Assembly (NCBI RefSeq): GCF_025153525.1
Contig: NZ_JANZNR010000005.1
Location: forward strand, 284,582 to 348,581
Reading direction: 5' to 3'
Source of the DNA: Psychroserpens sp. SPM9
GTDB taxonomy: Bacteria > Bacteroidota > Bacteroidia > Flavobacteriales > Flavobacteriaceae
DNA length: 64,000 nt
The position numbers and the translations under genes are program-made. A model generated the notes under the pieces. The model was given only the letters and a program-made list of their open reading frames with translations. It was not told the origin of the DNA and did no database searches. Shown here in pieces: positions 36,223-44,965 of this stretch (the first letter of the stretch is position 1; every line of letters begins with the position of its first letter).

Positions 36223-37854
36223 TTAAACCAGCATCGTTACTGGGTTTTCAATATAGCCTTTTAAGGTTTGAAGAAATTGCGCTCCAGTGGCGCCATCTAC
36301 TGTTCTATGATCACAAGCCATGGTAAGTTTCATGGTGTTTCCAGGAACAACTTGTCCGTTTTTAACAACCGGTTTAGACACAATAGCGCCTACCGATAAA
36401 ATGGCAGAATTTGGCTGATTGATAATCGATGTAAAACTTTCGATACCAAACATTCCTAAATTAGAAATTGTGAATGTACTACCTTCCATCTCATCTAAAG
36501 TCAGTTTTTTATTTCTGGCTTTTCCAGCGTATTCTTTAACAGCCGCTCCAATTTGAGTTAAACTTTGCTCATTAGCAAAACGAACAACAGGAACAACCAA
36601 ACCATCTGGCACCGCAACAGCGACACCAATATGAACGTGATTATTTAATCGCATTTTATCATCAAACCACTGTGAGTTTACTTGAGGATGGGCTTTTAAT
36701 GCCAAAGCACAAGCTTTAACAATCATATCATTATATGAGATTTTTGTATCTGGAAGCGAATTGTATTGCGCTCTAAATGCCATTGCATTTTCCATATCAA
36801 ACTCGACATTTAAATAATAATGCGGTGCCGTAAATTTAGATTTCGCTAAATTTTTAGCAATCGCCTTACGCATATTTGAGTTTGCAACCTCATCAAAATC
36901 TTCCTGACCCGTTGGTACAAATTTACCTACAGAAGCCGCCTGACTTGATGGTGTAAAGTTTTCGATATCACGTTTAACAATTCTTCCGTTTTCACCAGAA
37001 CCGTTAACTTGAGCTAAATTGATGCCTTTTTCTTCGGCCATTTTTTTGGCTAAAGGTGACACAAAAACACGACCATTGGCTGTATTATTTGTTGTTGGTG
37101 TTGCAGCTGGCGTTTCCTTTTTAGCTTCCTGCTTTGGTACTTCAACTTTTTGTTCTTCTTGTTTAGGTGCTTCAGTTTTAGTTTCAGAAGAAGCCCCTTC
37201 AATTTTAAAGTTTTTAGCGACATCAGAAACATCGGTTCCAGCAGGACCAATAATCGCTAACAACGCATCTACTTTAGCAGATTCGCCTTCGTTTAATCCG
37301 ATGTGTAATAAGGTTCCCGATTGGAATGATTCAAATTCCATCGTTGCTTTATCGGTTTCGATTTCTGCTAAAATATCGCCTTCTTCAACATCGTCGCCAA
37401 CTTGTTTCAACCAAGAAGCTACAGTCCCTTCTTCCATAGTATCACTTAAACGTGGCATAGTGACTACAATAACACCTTCAGGGAGTTCTTGACTACCCGA
37501 AGATTGAGACGCAGATTCTTCATCATTTTCGGCTGATGTATCTTCCGATTTCTCTTCAGAAGCATCACTTTTTGCTTCAGAAGTCTTTCCGTTGATTAAT
37601 CCTGAAATATCTTCACCTTCCTCTCCAATAATAGCTAAAAGTGTATCTACCTTAGCCGTTTCACCTTCTTGAATTCCTATGTGAAGTAAGGTTCCTTCGT
37701 TAAAAGATTCAAACTCCATGGTTGCTTTATCGGTTTCGATTTCAGCTAAAATATCACCTTCTTCTACTTTGTCTCCTACTTTCTTTAACCAAGTTGCGAC
37801 AGTTCCTTCTTCCATGGTATCGCTCAAACGAGGCATATTAATCACTTCTGCCAT
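36223..37854 (-). CDS. Pyruvate dehydrogenase complex E2, dihydrolipoamide acetyltransferase
   Basis: A 543-residue core subunit that transfers the acetyl group to CoA. It has two N-terminal lipoyl domains (about 4-80 and 130-206), each with the lipoylated lysine in ETDKA (K43 and K169), separated by an acidic Ser/Glu-rich linker. A peripheral-subunit-binding domain follows (about 258-297, VFVSPLAKKMAEEKG), and the catalytic domain ends with DHRTVDGATGAQFL, the active-site histidine. The two lipoyl domains share 22 consecutive identical residues, a sign of duplication or gene conversion. It begins 4 bases after the E1-alpha gene. Confidence 0.96.
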   Translation of the reverse strand: MAEVINMPRLSDTMEEGTVATWLKKVGDKVEEGDILAEIETDKATMEFESFNEGTLLHIGIQEGETAKVDTLLAIIGEEGEDISGLINGKTSEAKSDASEEKSEDTSAENDEESASQSSGSQELPEGVIVVTMPRLSDTMEEGTVASWLKQVGDDVEEGDILAEIETDKATMEFESFQSGTLLHIGLNEGESAKVDALLAIIGPAGTDVSDVAKNFKIEGASSETKTEAPKQEEQKVEVPKQEAKKETPAATPTTNNTANGRVFVSPLAKKMAEEKGINLAQVNGSGENGRIVKRDIENFTPSSQAASVGKFVPTGQEDFDEVANSNMRKAIAKNLAKSKFTAPHYYLNVEFDMENAMAFRAQYNSLPDTKISYNDMIVKACALALKAHPQVNSQWFDDKMRLNNHVHIGVAVAVPDGLVVPVVRFANEQSLTQIGAAVKEYAGKARNKKLTLDEMEGSTFTISNLGMFGIESFTSIINQPNSAILSVGAIVSKPVVKNGQVVPGNTMKLTMACDHRTVDGATGAQFLQTLKGYIENPVTMLV

Positions 37855-37857
37855 AGC

Positions 37858-38856
37858 TTATATTTTGTGTTGAATAAATGGGTAATCTTCTTGCTCATAA
37901 ACAGCGTCGTACATCACATTCTTATCTGGATAAGGTGACTCTTCAGCAAATTTCTCACATTCGGAAACTAAAGCTTTAACACGTTTGTCTATGATTTTTA
38001 TATCTGCTTCGGAAGCATATTTCTTTTCTAGAATAATATCCTTAACCTGGGTAATTGGGTCTATCTTTTTGTACTCTTCAACTTCGTCTTTAGTTCGGTA
38101 ATGTTGTGCATCAGACATAGAGTGACCACGATAACGGTAGGTTTTTAACTCCAAAAATGTTGGTCCTTCACCACGTCTACCTCTTTGGATAGCTTCGTCA
38201 AAAGCTTCAGCAACTTTAATAGGATTCATACCATCTACTGGCCCGCAAGGCATTTCATAGCCTAAACCTAATTTCCAAATATCGGTATGGTTTGCTGTAC
38301 GCTCAACAGAAGTTCCCATGGCGTATCCGTTATTTTCACAAACAAAAACGACTGGTAATTTCCAAAGCATGGCTAAGTTAAATGTCTCATGAAGTGAACC
38401 TTGACGAGCAGCGCCATCACCAAAACAACAGAGTGTTACAGCATCACTTCCGTGGTATTTATCACCAAAGGCAATACCTGCACCTAAAGGAATTTGTCCA
38501 CCTACAATCCCATGACCACCATAAAAACGGTGTTCTTTAGAAAAGATATGCATAGAACCACCCAAGCCTTGAGACGTTCCTGTAGCCTTACCATATAATT
38601 CTGCCATGACACGTTTTGGGTCAACACCCATACCAATAGGTTGAACGTGGTTTCTGTAAGCCGTAATCATTTTATCTTTGGTCAAATCCATAGCATGAAG
38701 TGCTCCTGCTAATACGGCTTCCTGACCATTATATAAATGAAGAAATCCTCTTACTTTTTGTTGAATGTATACTGCGGCAAGTTTATCTTCAAACTTTCTC
38801 CAGAACAACATATCCTCATACCATTTAAGGTAAACTTCTTTTGTGATTTTTTGCAT
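37858..38856 (-). CDS. pdhA: Pyruvate dehydrogenase E1 component, alpha subunit
   Basis: A 332-residue thiamine-diphosphate subunit that decarboxylates pyruvate together with a beta subunit. The TPP motif runs from CCFGDGAARQGS to VFVCENNGYAMGTS, and the phosphorylation-loop-like segment TYRYRGHSMSD is present. FWRKFEDKLAAVY at the N-terminus is typical. The gene is followed 3 bases later by E2. The beta subunit and E3 are not in the window, so they must be encoded elsewhere. Confidence 0.96.
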   Translation of the reverse strand: MQKITKEVYLKWYEDMLFWRKFEDKLAAVYIQQKVRGFLHLYNGQEAVLAGALHAMDLTKDKMITAYRNHVQPIGMGVDPKRVMAELYGKATGTSQGLGGSMHIFSKEHRFYGGHGIVGGQIPLGAGIAFGDKYHGSDAVTLCCFGDGAARQGSLHETFNLAMLWKLPVVFVCENNGYAMGTSVERTANHTDIWKLGLGYEMPCGPVDGMNPIKVAEAFDEAIQRGRRGEGPTFLELKTYRYRGHSMSDAQHYRTKDEVEEYKKIDPITQVKDIILEKKYASEADIKIIDKRVKALVSECEKFAEESPYPDKNVMYDAVYEQEDYPFIQHKI

Positions 38857-38875
38857 TTAGTTTAATTATTTATGT

Positions 38876-38883
38876 CAAAAATA
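38876..38883 (-). promoter_or_regulatory. -7 element of pdhA
   Basis: TATTTTTG on the minus strand, 19 bases before the ATG. It immediately follows the hairpin that ends the cytidine deaminase gene. Confidence 0.55.
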
Positions 38884-38886
38884 ATA

Positions 38887-38907
38887 CTCAAGGTTACAAT
38901 ACTTGAG
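38887..38907 (-). terminator. Probable terminator of cdd
   Basis: Six-base stem CTCAAG/CTTGAG with a 9-base loop, followed on the minus strand by TATTATTTTTG, about 105 bases after the stop. Confidence 0.5.
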
Positions 38908-38920
38908 GTTTTGTTATAAG

Positions 38921-38940
38921 ATTCTAATCAAATTTAGAAT
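38921..38940. repeat. REP-like intergenic palindrome, copy 4
   Basis: Arms ATTCTAA and TTAGAAT around six bases. It is a degenerate copy of the family at 36183, again between a stop codon (cdd) and a terminator. Confidence 0.45.
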
Positions 38941-39011
38941 AAGCTAATAACAAAAGTAACACTTTAGTTAATAAGGAAAAAACTGAAAAACGTAAATTTG
39001 TTACGAAAACG

Positions 39012-39494
39012 TTATAGAAAACTTCTATCGAATCCTAATGGCAACAAATTAGCAAGAGAATTGGATTTTACAATCTTGCCTGTTTCTCCCATAAAATAAA
39101 TCTCTATTGGTGTGTCTTGCTTCACTTCATATTCGGCAATAGCTTGTCTACAGGCGCCACAAGGCGGAATTGGTGACGTTGTTGCTTGCATTTGTGAACC
39201 TGCTGTTAATGCCATAGTGACAATTTTAGCTTTAGGAAATTTGGCTCCAGCATAATAGATAGCTGTACGCTCTGCACATAAGCCAGATGGGTAAGACGCA
39301 TTTTCTTGGTTATTACCAATCACGACTTCTCCATTATCTAACAAAATAGCAGCTCCTACCAAAAATTTAGAATAAGGAGCATAGGCATTAAGTCTGGCTT
39401 CGGACGCTTTTTTCATTAAGGAAACAATTCCTTCGGGAAGCTCTTCTAGAGTATCGTAAACCGTAAGTACCGATTCTATTTTTACGTCTTTCAT
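39012..39494 (-). CDS. cdd: Cytidine deaminase
   Basis: A 160-residue zinc enzyme that deaminates cytidine and deoxycytidine in pyrimidine salvage. The zinc ligands and catalytic glutamate are in CAERTAIYYAG and PCGACRQAI, and NAYAPYSKFLVGAAIL is the substrate loop. It is homologous to the tetrameric single-domain type, with about 25 extra residues at the N-terminus. It lies between porV and pdhA, an order I recall from other flavobacteria. Confidence 0.95.
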   Translation of the reverse strand: MKDVKIESVLTVYDTLEELPEGIVSLMKKASEARLNAYAPYSKFLVGAAILLDNGEVVIGNNQENASYPSGLCAERTAIYYAGAKFPKAKIVTMALTAGSQMQATTSPIPPCGACRQAIAEYEVKQDTPIEIYFMGETGKIVKSNSLANLLPLGFDRSFL

Positions 39495-39511
39495 TAGATA
39501 GGTATTTAGAC

Positions 39512-39548
39512 AAAAAAACTATTGCTTTTAAGAAACAATAGTTTTTTT
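39512..39548 (-). terminator. Terminator of porV
   Basis: Thirteen-base arms (39512-39524 and 39536-39548) with an 11-base loop and long A/T runs, 20 bases after the porV stop codon. Confidence 0.9.
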
Positions 39549-39567
39549 ATTTGAATTATGTTTAGGT

Positions 39568-40806
39568 CTAATATTCGTCATATTCTCCATCGCCAAAATT
39601 AAATGTTAGAGAAAAACGAAGCGTATTTTCTAACGGACTTTGAACTTTTGATGCTGAAAACAAGTAAGACAAGTCAATATTAATGGTTGTATATTTAAAT
39701 CCAGCGCCTAGAGCAAAAAACTTTCTGGCTCCTTTTTCATCACTTTCATTAAAATAACCTGCTCTAAAAGCAAATGATTCTTGGTAAAGGTACTCCGCAC
39801 CTAAAGCCCAAGTAAATTCTTTCAATTCTTCGCTAAACCCTCCAGGAGCATCTCCAAATGATTGGAAAACACCTGATAGGAAACTCACATCATTCGATTG
39901 ACCACCTGTTATAATTGTCGGCTCACCTTCATCGACATCAGGTGTACTTGCGTCATCTACTGTTTGTTCTCCATCACCATTGGTATCAACAAAACCAAAT
40001 AAAGGCGGTGTTGGTACTAAGAGTTTACTTACTTCGGCCGTAACGGCTAATTTATTGTAATCATCGAAAATAAAATCAAAACCACCACCTATACGTAAAT
40101 TTGTAGGCAAGAAGTTTTCTCTTCCACCATCATCATATTTAATTTTCGGACCTAAATTTTGAATGGCGAATCCGAAACGTGTTCGTCCGTTAAAACTATT
40201 GTAAGCTTCTTCTTCACTTTGGTAAAAACCAGAAATATCTACCCCAAATGATCCTGCAGCACTCGCATTAGCATCAACGGCTTGGATTCTTAAATCTGAA
40301 CGTAAATAACGTAAGGAAACAGACATAGCAAACTGATCTGCTAAACGTAACGAATAAGAAGCATCAACAGTAAACTCGTTAGGTTTTTCGATTAAAGGCT
40401 CAGAAAACTCATCTGGACGAATTTCAATCTCTCCAAGACCGAAATATTTAAAACTAAAACCAAAAGCACTTCTTTCATCTATTCTATTAAAATAGGTCAA
40501 ATAAGCAATTGATATATCATTAACTAATTTACTCAGGTAAGGTGTATAACTTACTGCAATTCCAGATTTTGCTTCAGAGAATGTATACTTAGCAGCATTC
40601 CATTGTTGTGCATAAGCATCAACTGAGGTCGCAACTCCCATGTCTCCCATTCCAGCAGATCTAGCATCAGGTGCGATAAGCATAAATGGTACACCAGTCG
40701 TAATTACTGTAGATTGATTAGGAAATGTTATTGTTTGTCCTTCTTCTTGAGCATATGTATTATGAATTGCAACAAGGCAAAATAGGGCTAAAATGTAATT
40801 TTTCAT
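39568..40806 (-). CDS. porV: Type IX secretion outer-membrane protein PorV (LptO)
   Basis: A 412-residue outer-membrane beta-barrel that shuttles folded cargo from the type IX translocon to the PorU sortase. The signal peptide is KNYILALFCLVAIHNTYAQ, and GVPFMLIAPDARSAGMGDMGVAT with WNAAKY is the diagnostic PorV/PorQ N-terminus. The rest is alternating amphipathic strands ending in RFSLTFNFG. The ATG at 40806 puts the signal peptide at the N-terminus; another in-frame ATG is 18 bases upstream. It has its own promoter inside the 3' end of porU. Confidence 0.95.
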   Translation of the reverse strand: MKNYILALFCLVAIHNTYAQEEGQTITFPNQSTVITTGVPFMLIAPDARSAGMGDMGVATSVDAYAQQWNAAKYTFSEAKSGIAVSYTPYLSKLVNDISIAYLTYFNRIDERSAFGFSFKYFGLGEIEIRPDEFSEPLIEKPNEFTVDASYSLRLADQFAMSVSLRYLRSDLRIQAVDANASAAGSFGVDISGFYQSEEEAYNSFNGRTRFGFAIQNLGPKIKYDDGGRENFLPTNLRIGGGFDFIFDDYNKLAVTAEVSKLLVPTPPLFGFVDTNGDGEQTVDDASTPDVDEGEPTIITGGQSNDVSFLSGVFQSFGDAPGGFSEELKEFTWALGAEYLYQESFAFRAGYFNESDEKGARKFFALGAGFKYTTINIDLSYLFSASKVQSPLENTLRFSLTFNFGDGEYDEY

Positions 40807-40855
40807 ATGTGAATTTAAGTTCATATTAAGGTATTGCTACTAATAATATATGTAG

Positions 40856-40885
40856 CAAATATAATTTATTATTATAGTATGACAA
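40856..40885 (-). promoter_or_regulatory. Promoter of porV
   Basis: Minus-strand TTG (40883-40885), exactly 19 bases, then TATATTTG (40856-40863), a full consensus match. The -33 element and part of the spacer are within the last codons of porU. Confidence 0.8.
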
Positions 40886-43800
40886 GTTTTTCGATTTTTT
40901 CAACTTGTTTATTTAAACGGTTAGATCTCACTTTTAGTTTATAAATATAGACACCTTTGCCAATTTTATCACCAAAATCATCTCTACCATCCCATACAAT
41001 ATCTTTAGAAATTGAGCTTGTGACCTTACTCCCACCATTGGTTTGGCCATTTAAAGTTCTCACCAATTTACCAGACACTGTAAATATCTGTACTGAAACG
41101 TCTAAAACATCAGAACTATTGTGATTAAACCAAAATTCTGTGTAATCTATAAAAGGATTAGGGTAATTTAATACATTAGTTATCACGAGTTCGTCGTCTT
41201 TATCTTTTACAATAAATTCAATCTCAGCCGTTGATGAATTGTTGTACACGTCCCATGCTTTTAATGTTAAGGTATGTAATCCCGGTTCTAAATCTCTAAA
41301 TGGATAACTTAAGGTTCCGTTTTGATAATCATCAACATTAGCCTGATAATAATCATTCAATATAAATGGATTCGTTTCATCTCCATCAATTATGGCTGTG
41401 ATATCGTGACCAATTCCGCTAGCGGTATTGATACCATTATCATCATAAAGTTTGGCCAGTAAGGTTGGTTGTTCATTAGTAATGCCTCCTGAAACAAAAT
41501 TCTCGTCATTCATAAAAAGTTGAATCACCGGACCTACGTTGTCTTCTTCAGCATTTTCATTAATCCCTCCAACCTGGATATCAAAACTATAACCCGATTT
41601 ATCATCCAGGATATTATCTTGTTTAGCATAAAAACTCACTTTTCCTGGACCTACTGGAATTCCTATATCTCTCGGCACCACGAAATCAAATTCAAAGATT
41701 CCATCTGTAACGGTTGCTTGTCCTTTAAAAATGGTTTCCCCAAGTGTTTTAAAGTCGAGCTTTATGAGCTGCCCATCTTCCATAATACCATTGTTCCCTA
41801 TCGTTTGTCTATTAATTTCCTTATCAAAAACTGTTGCAGTAACCACACCATTATAATTAGACAAGAAATTTCCAGAGGTATCGTAGACTTCCCCAGACAT
41901 TTTTACGCGGTCAAGCGCTTTTAAAGGTTCAGACTGATTATTGATATCGATATCATTGATTTTAGTTAATCTAATTTCAGGTCTAGCAAATGCAAGTTTC
42001 ATGGCTGGATCACCAATAAAAAACACTAATGGCTTTTGCGGATTACCAGAAAGTGCTGGATCATTTTTAGTTAGCCTTAAGGCTTCAGCCATACTTGGAT
42101 ATTCACTGGATCCGTAACTAAACAAATACCCTTCAAGCACTTCATTATACCCAACACCAGAAGTCACAAAAATTTGCCTCGTTGTAGTAATTAAACCAAT
42201 AGCGCCCCCCTCTTTATTCCAATAGGTAAACTCTCCAGAAGTAAGCCTTTGCGGGTTATCAAACTTTGTAAATTCACAGGTTACTGTTACAAAAAGGTTG
42301 AATTTACACACATTTCTAATGTCTTGTGCGTCAACTTTAGTAAAAATACGTTCTGAAGCTAATCCATCTTCACCACCATGCCCAAAATAATTAACCACCA
42401 AAGCTCCAACTTCCATGGCATCTTTTAAACTTTGATTGACCGCTGGATAACGTTCACCACTAGCCGTTGATTCTTGCTGATATGAATCGGTATGAATTTT
42501 AACGACATTCATAAAAGGTTTTTCTCCTGTGACCTCATTACCAATAGCATCCGTTGTATTTTGAAGTATTTTCTCCCATTGCACATCAACATCGTCTGAA
42601 ACAACAATAAAATTATTCCTCCAGCTACCAAAAGCTTCTTCAGCATAATAGCCTTCAACTTTATCGACCATTTCTTTAGCACGTTGAGGCGTATCTACTA
42701 ACATTCTCCCTACAGCTATATCTAAGCGCTCCTGACCAGCGAGTAAACCTTCGTTTTCATCCATCAAACCATAAAAATCATCAGAAATGAATGAGGATGT
42801 TAAACTAAAACTCTGATTCGAATTCCAGATAGGAATAATATTCGTATTATTTGAAATACGATCTTTATAATCGTAAGATGCGTCTCCAAACAGACATAAA
42901 TATTTTAATCGTTTGCTTGGTGTACTTGCGTTGTGATACACATAGCTCACCATATTTCTAATGGCCGCAATATCTGGGTTACCTGAACTAAATTCGGTAT
43001 AAATATCTTCAAGCAGGACCACTTTTACATTGAGGAAATACTTTTCTCTATTAATTTGTGCAAGTCGCTCAGCTTGTGACAAATAACTTCGTCGAGCCAC
43101 AATGATATAATCTATATCCTGAAACTCGCCTTGTGTATTTAAAAAAATAGTTCCTTTTATATTTTGATTACTAACACTTGTATTGGCATCTCTTGAAGGT
43201 TCAAAATAATCCAAGTTGGTTACGGTAAGGTAGGTTTTCTCGGTACCTGCAACATCTTTAAAGGTAAAGGCTTCGCTGGCATCTGTATTAATAATAGCCT
43301 TGACATTATATTTATCTGAAATATCCCAAACTTCTTGAACATTGGCGGCATTACTTAATGTGTATTGAGCAATACCTGGAGTTAGTGAAACTTCATTATT
43401 CTTAAACCTGATTTGTGACCCTTCAAAAGTTAAAGCTCTTGTGGCTTCAATAGATATAAAATCTAAATAGCCCAATGCAGACGGATTACCATTATTATTA
43501 TAGATAAGATCTACTGAGACCTCATCTCCTGTTAAATCGACAGTATTATTGTAGGTATTTGCAAAGGCTAAAATTGGATCCTCTACGGGATTAAAATTTA
43601 AGGTACTTATGAGGTTACCATTTACTAACACTTGCATGTTGGTTGATACTGATTCACTAACTGCTGCTGCAAGTACTCTAACTCTAGCAGGCTCTGTTGT
43701 GACCATGTTTGGGAAATCAAAGCTGAAACTTTTTTCATTTTCAATATCAAAACGTTCCCCTAACCAACGCCGACCTATTTTAGCTATATTATTTTCATCT

Positions 43801-44714
43801 ACTTCATGAAATTGATAATCCTGAAACGTATTTATTTCCATAGAAACATCGCCTTCAGGTTGTACTAATGGTTGTATACGCTTCCCTGTTGAACCTTCGG
43901 TATTTATAAAGTAATAGGATTTGTCTGAATACAAATTAATATTAGTATCACTATCTTGATCATATTCTGTTGGGCCTTCAGCATAAAACAATATATAATC
44001 ATTATCATTAAACACACCATCTTCTTCACCAACAAATCTAATAGCGTTTTCTGTTAGGTCTATTGGGTAAAACTCATCATTAGGCTTAGGCAGCATGGCG
44101 CCTCCATTTCCATAAAGTTTAATGGTTCTTGGGTCTACATTAGTATTTACACCAATTGAATTTAAAAATCCTTTACTCAACCTAAAAACTCCAGATTTTT
44201 CAACATAAAACTTTCGCCAAGTCCCATTGCTTAAAACAGAATTTGTTATCTCTTGAGCATCTTGACTATTTCTATTTAAACTACCGTATTGATAATTAAC
44301 GGTAAATGCTGTTATCTTTTTATAAACCCCTCGATCATTAATTATAGGAGTAATTTCTATATAGGCTGAAACATTTGAACGTTCAATCGCATTTTTTAAA
44401 ATGACTTTTGGAGTTGTAGGTATCGTTGCTAAGGGTAAATCTTTTAATTCAGACCTACTAATAGTAGTATAAGACACTTGAGATAAACTCACTGTATTTT
44501 CATTAATAGGAGCCGTTTCACTCCATTGAGAAAAGAAAGTCAAGCCTTTTTCATAAGAAAAGCCAAAATGTGCTTTATCAAAACCAGGTACTTGAATATT
44601 AGAAGTCGCAGTGTCTAAAGTTATATCGCCATCCCAATTAATGCTAAATTGTTTCTGTTGGGAGAAACCATATAAAGAAATTATAGATAAAAATAATAGT
44701 AAGTATTTTTTCAT
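40872..44714 (-). CDS. porU: Type IX secretion sortase PorU
   Basis: A 1280-residue cell-surface gingipain-like (C25) cysteine protease that removes the sorting domain of type IX cargo and attaches it to the surface. Signal peptide near residues 1-18. The catalytic histidine is in VVNYFGHGGEDGLA and the cysteine in FVTVTCEFTKFDNPQ; IGDPAMKLA closes the peptidase core. The C-terminal part has immunoglobulin-like strands and a domain resembling a sorting domain (NYPNPFIDYTEFWF to VYIYKLKV). It is divergent from gldJ. Confidence 0.95.
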   Translation of the reverse strand: MKKYLLLFLSIISLYGFSQQKQFSINWDGDITLDTATSNIQVPGFDKAHFGFSYEKGLTFFSQWSETAPINENTVSLSQVSYTTISRSELKDLPLATIPTTPKVILKNAIERSNVSAYIEITPIINDRGVYKKITAFTVNYQYGSLNRNSQDAQEITNSVLSNGTWRKFYVEKSGVFRLSKGFLNSIGVNTNVDPRTIKLYGNGGAMLPKPNDEFYPIDLTENAIRFVGEEDGVFNDNDYILFYAEGPTEYDQDSDTNINLYSDKSYYFINTEGSTGKRIQPLVQPEGDVSMEINTFQDYQFHEVDENNIAKIGRRWLGERFDIENEKSFSFDFPNMVTTEPARVRVLAAAVSESVSTNMQVLVNGNLISTLNFNPVEDPILAFANTYNNTVDLTGDEVSVDLIYNNNGNPSALGYLDFISIEATRALTFEGSQIRFKNNEVSLTPGIAQYTLSNAANVQEVWDISDKYNVKAIINTDASEAFTFKDVAGTEKTYLTVTNLDYFEPSRDANTSVSNQNIKGTIFLNTQGEFQDIDYIIVARRSYLSQAERLAQINREKYFLNVKVVLLEDIYTEFSSGNPDIAAIRNMVSYVYHNASTPSKRLKYLCLFGDASYDYKDRISNNTNIIPIWNSNQSFSLTSSFISDDFYGLMDENEGLLAGQERLDIAVGRMLVDTPQRAKEMVDKVEGYYAEEAFGSWRNNFIVVSDDVDVQWEKILQNTTDAIGNEVTGEKPFMNVVKIHTDSYQQESTASGERYPAVNQSLKDAMEVGALVVNYFGHGGEDGLASERIFTKVDAQDIRNVCKFNLFVTVTCEFTKFDNPQRLTSGEFTYWNKEGGAIGLITTTRQIFVTSGVGYNEVLEGYLFSYGSSEYPSMAEALRLTKNDPALSGNPQKPLVFFIGDPAMKLAFARPEIRLTKINDIDINNQSEPLKALDRVKMSGEVYDTSGNFLSNYNGVVTATVFDKEINRQTIGNNGIMEDGQLIKLDFKTLGETIFKGQATVTDGIFEFDFVVPRDIGIPVGPGKVSFYAKQDNILDDKSGYSFDIQVGGINENAEEDNVGPVIQLFMNDENFVSGGITNEQPTLLAKLYDDNGINTASGIGHDITAIIDGDETNPFILNDYYQANVDDYQNGTLSYPFRDLEPGLHTLTLKAWDVYNNSSTAEIEFIVKDKDDELVITNVLNYPNPFIDYTEFWFNHNSSDVLDVSVQIFTVSGKLVRTLNGQTNGGSKVTSSISKDIVWDGRDDFGDKIGKGVYIYKLKVRSNRLNKQVEKIEKLVIL

Positions 44715-44766
44715 AGTGAAATAACGCCTTAAAGGGCGTGATATTATTTAGTCTCAATTTTTTATT

Positions 44767-44774
44767 CAAAATTA
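44767..44774 (-). promoter_or_regulatory. -7 element of porU
   Basis: TAATTTTG on the minus strand, 52 bases before the ATG; no good -33 match. Confidence 0.4.
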
Positions 44775-44902
44775 CAACAATAATTGATTTATTCGTTCGT
44801 TATTAAAGACAAAATACATCGATAAAATGACTAAAAGTCCGTTATTGTGTATAAAAAAGAGGATGAAATGCAACTTTTTTTGCAGGATTTTCCCAAAAAA
44901 TG

Positions 44903-44932
44903 TTGTTAGTTTACCTTTAATTACTATATTGC
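44903..44932 (+). promoter_or_regulatory. Candidate promoter of gldJ
   Basis: TTG (44903-44905), 19 bases, then TATATTGC (44925-44932), a near match to TAnnTTTG, 33 bases before the ATG. Confidence 0.4.
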
Positions 44933-44965
44933 GTCTCTAAAATTAAACTAGCTTACTTAAAAAGT

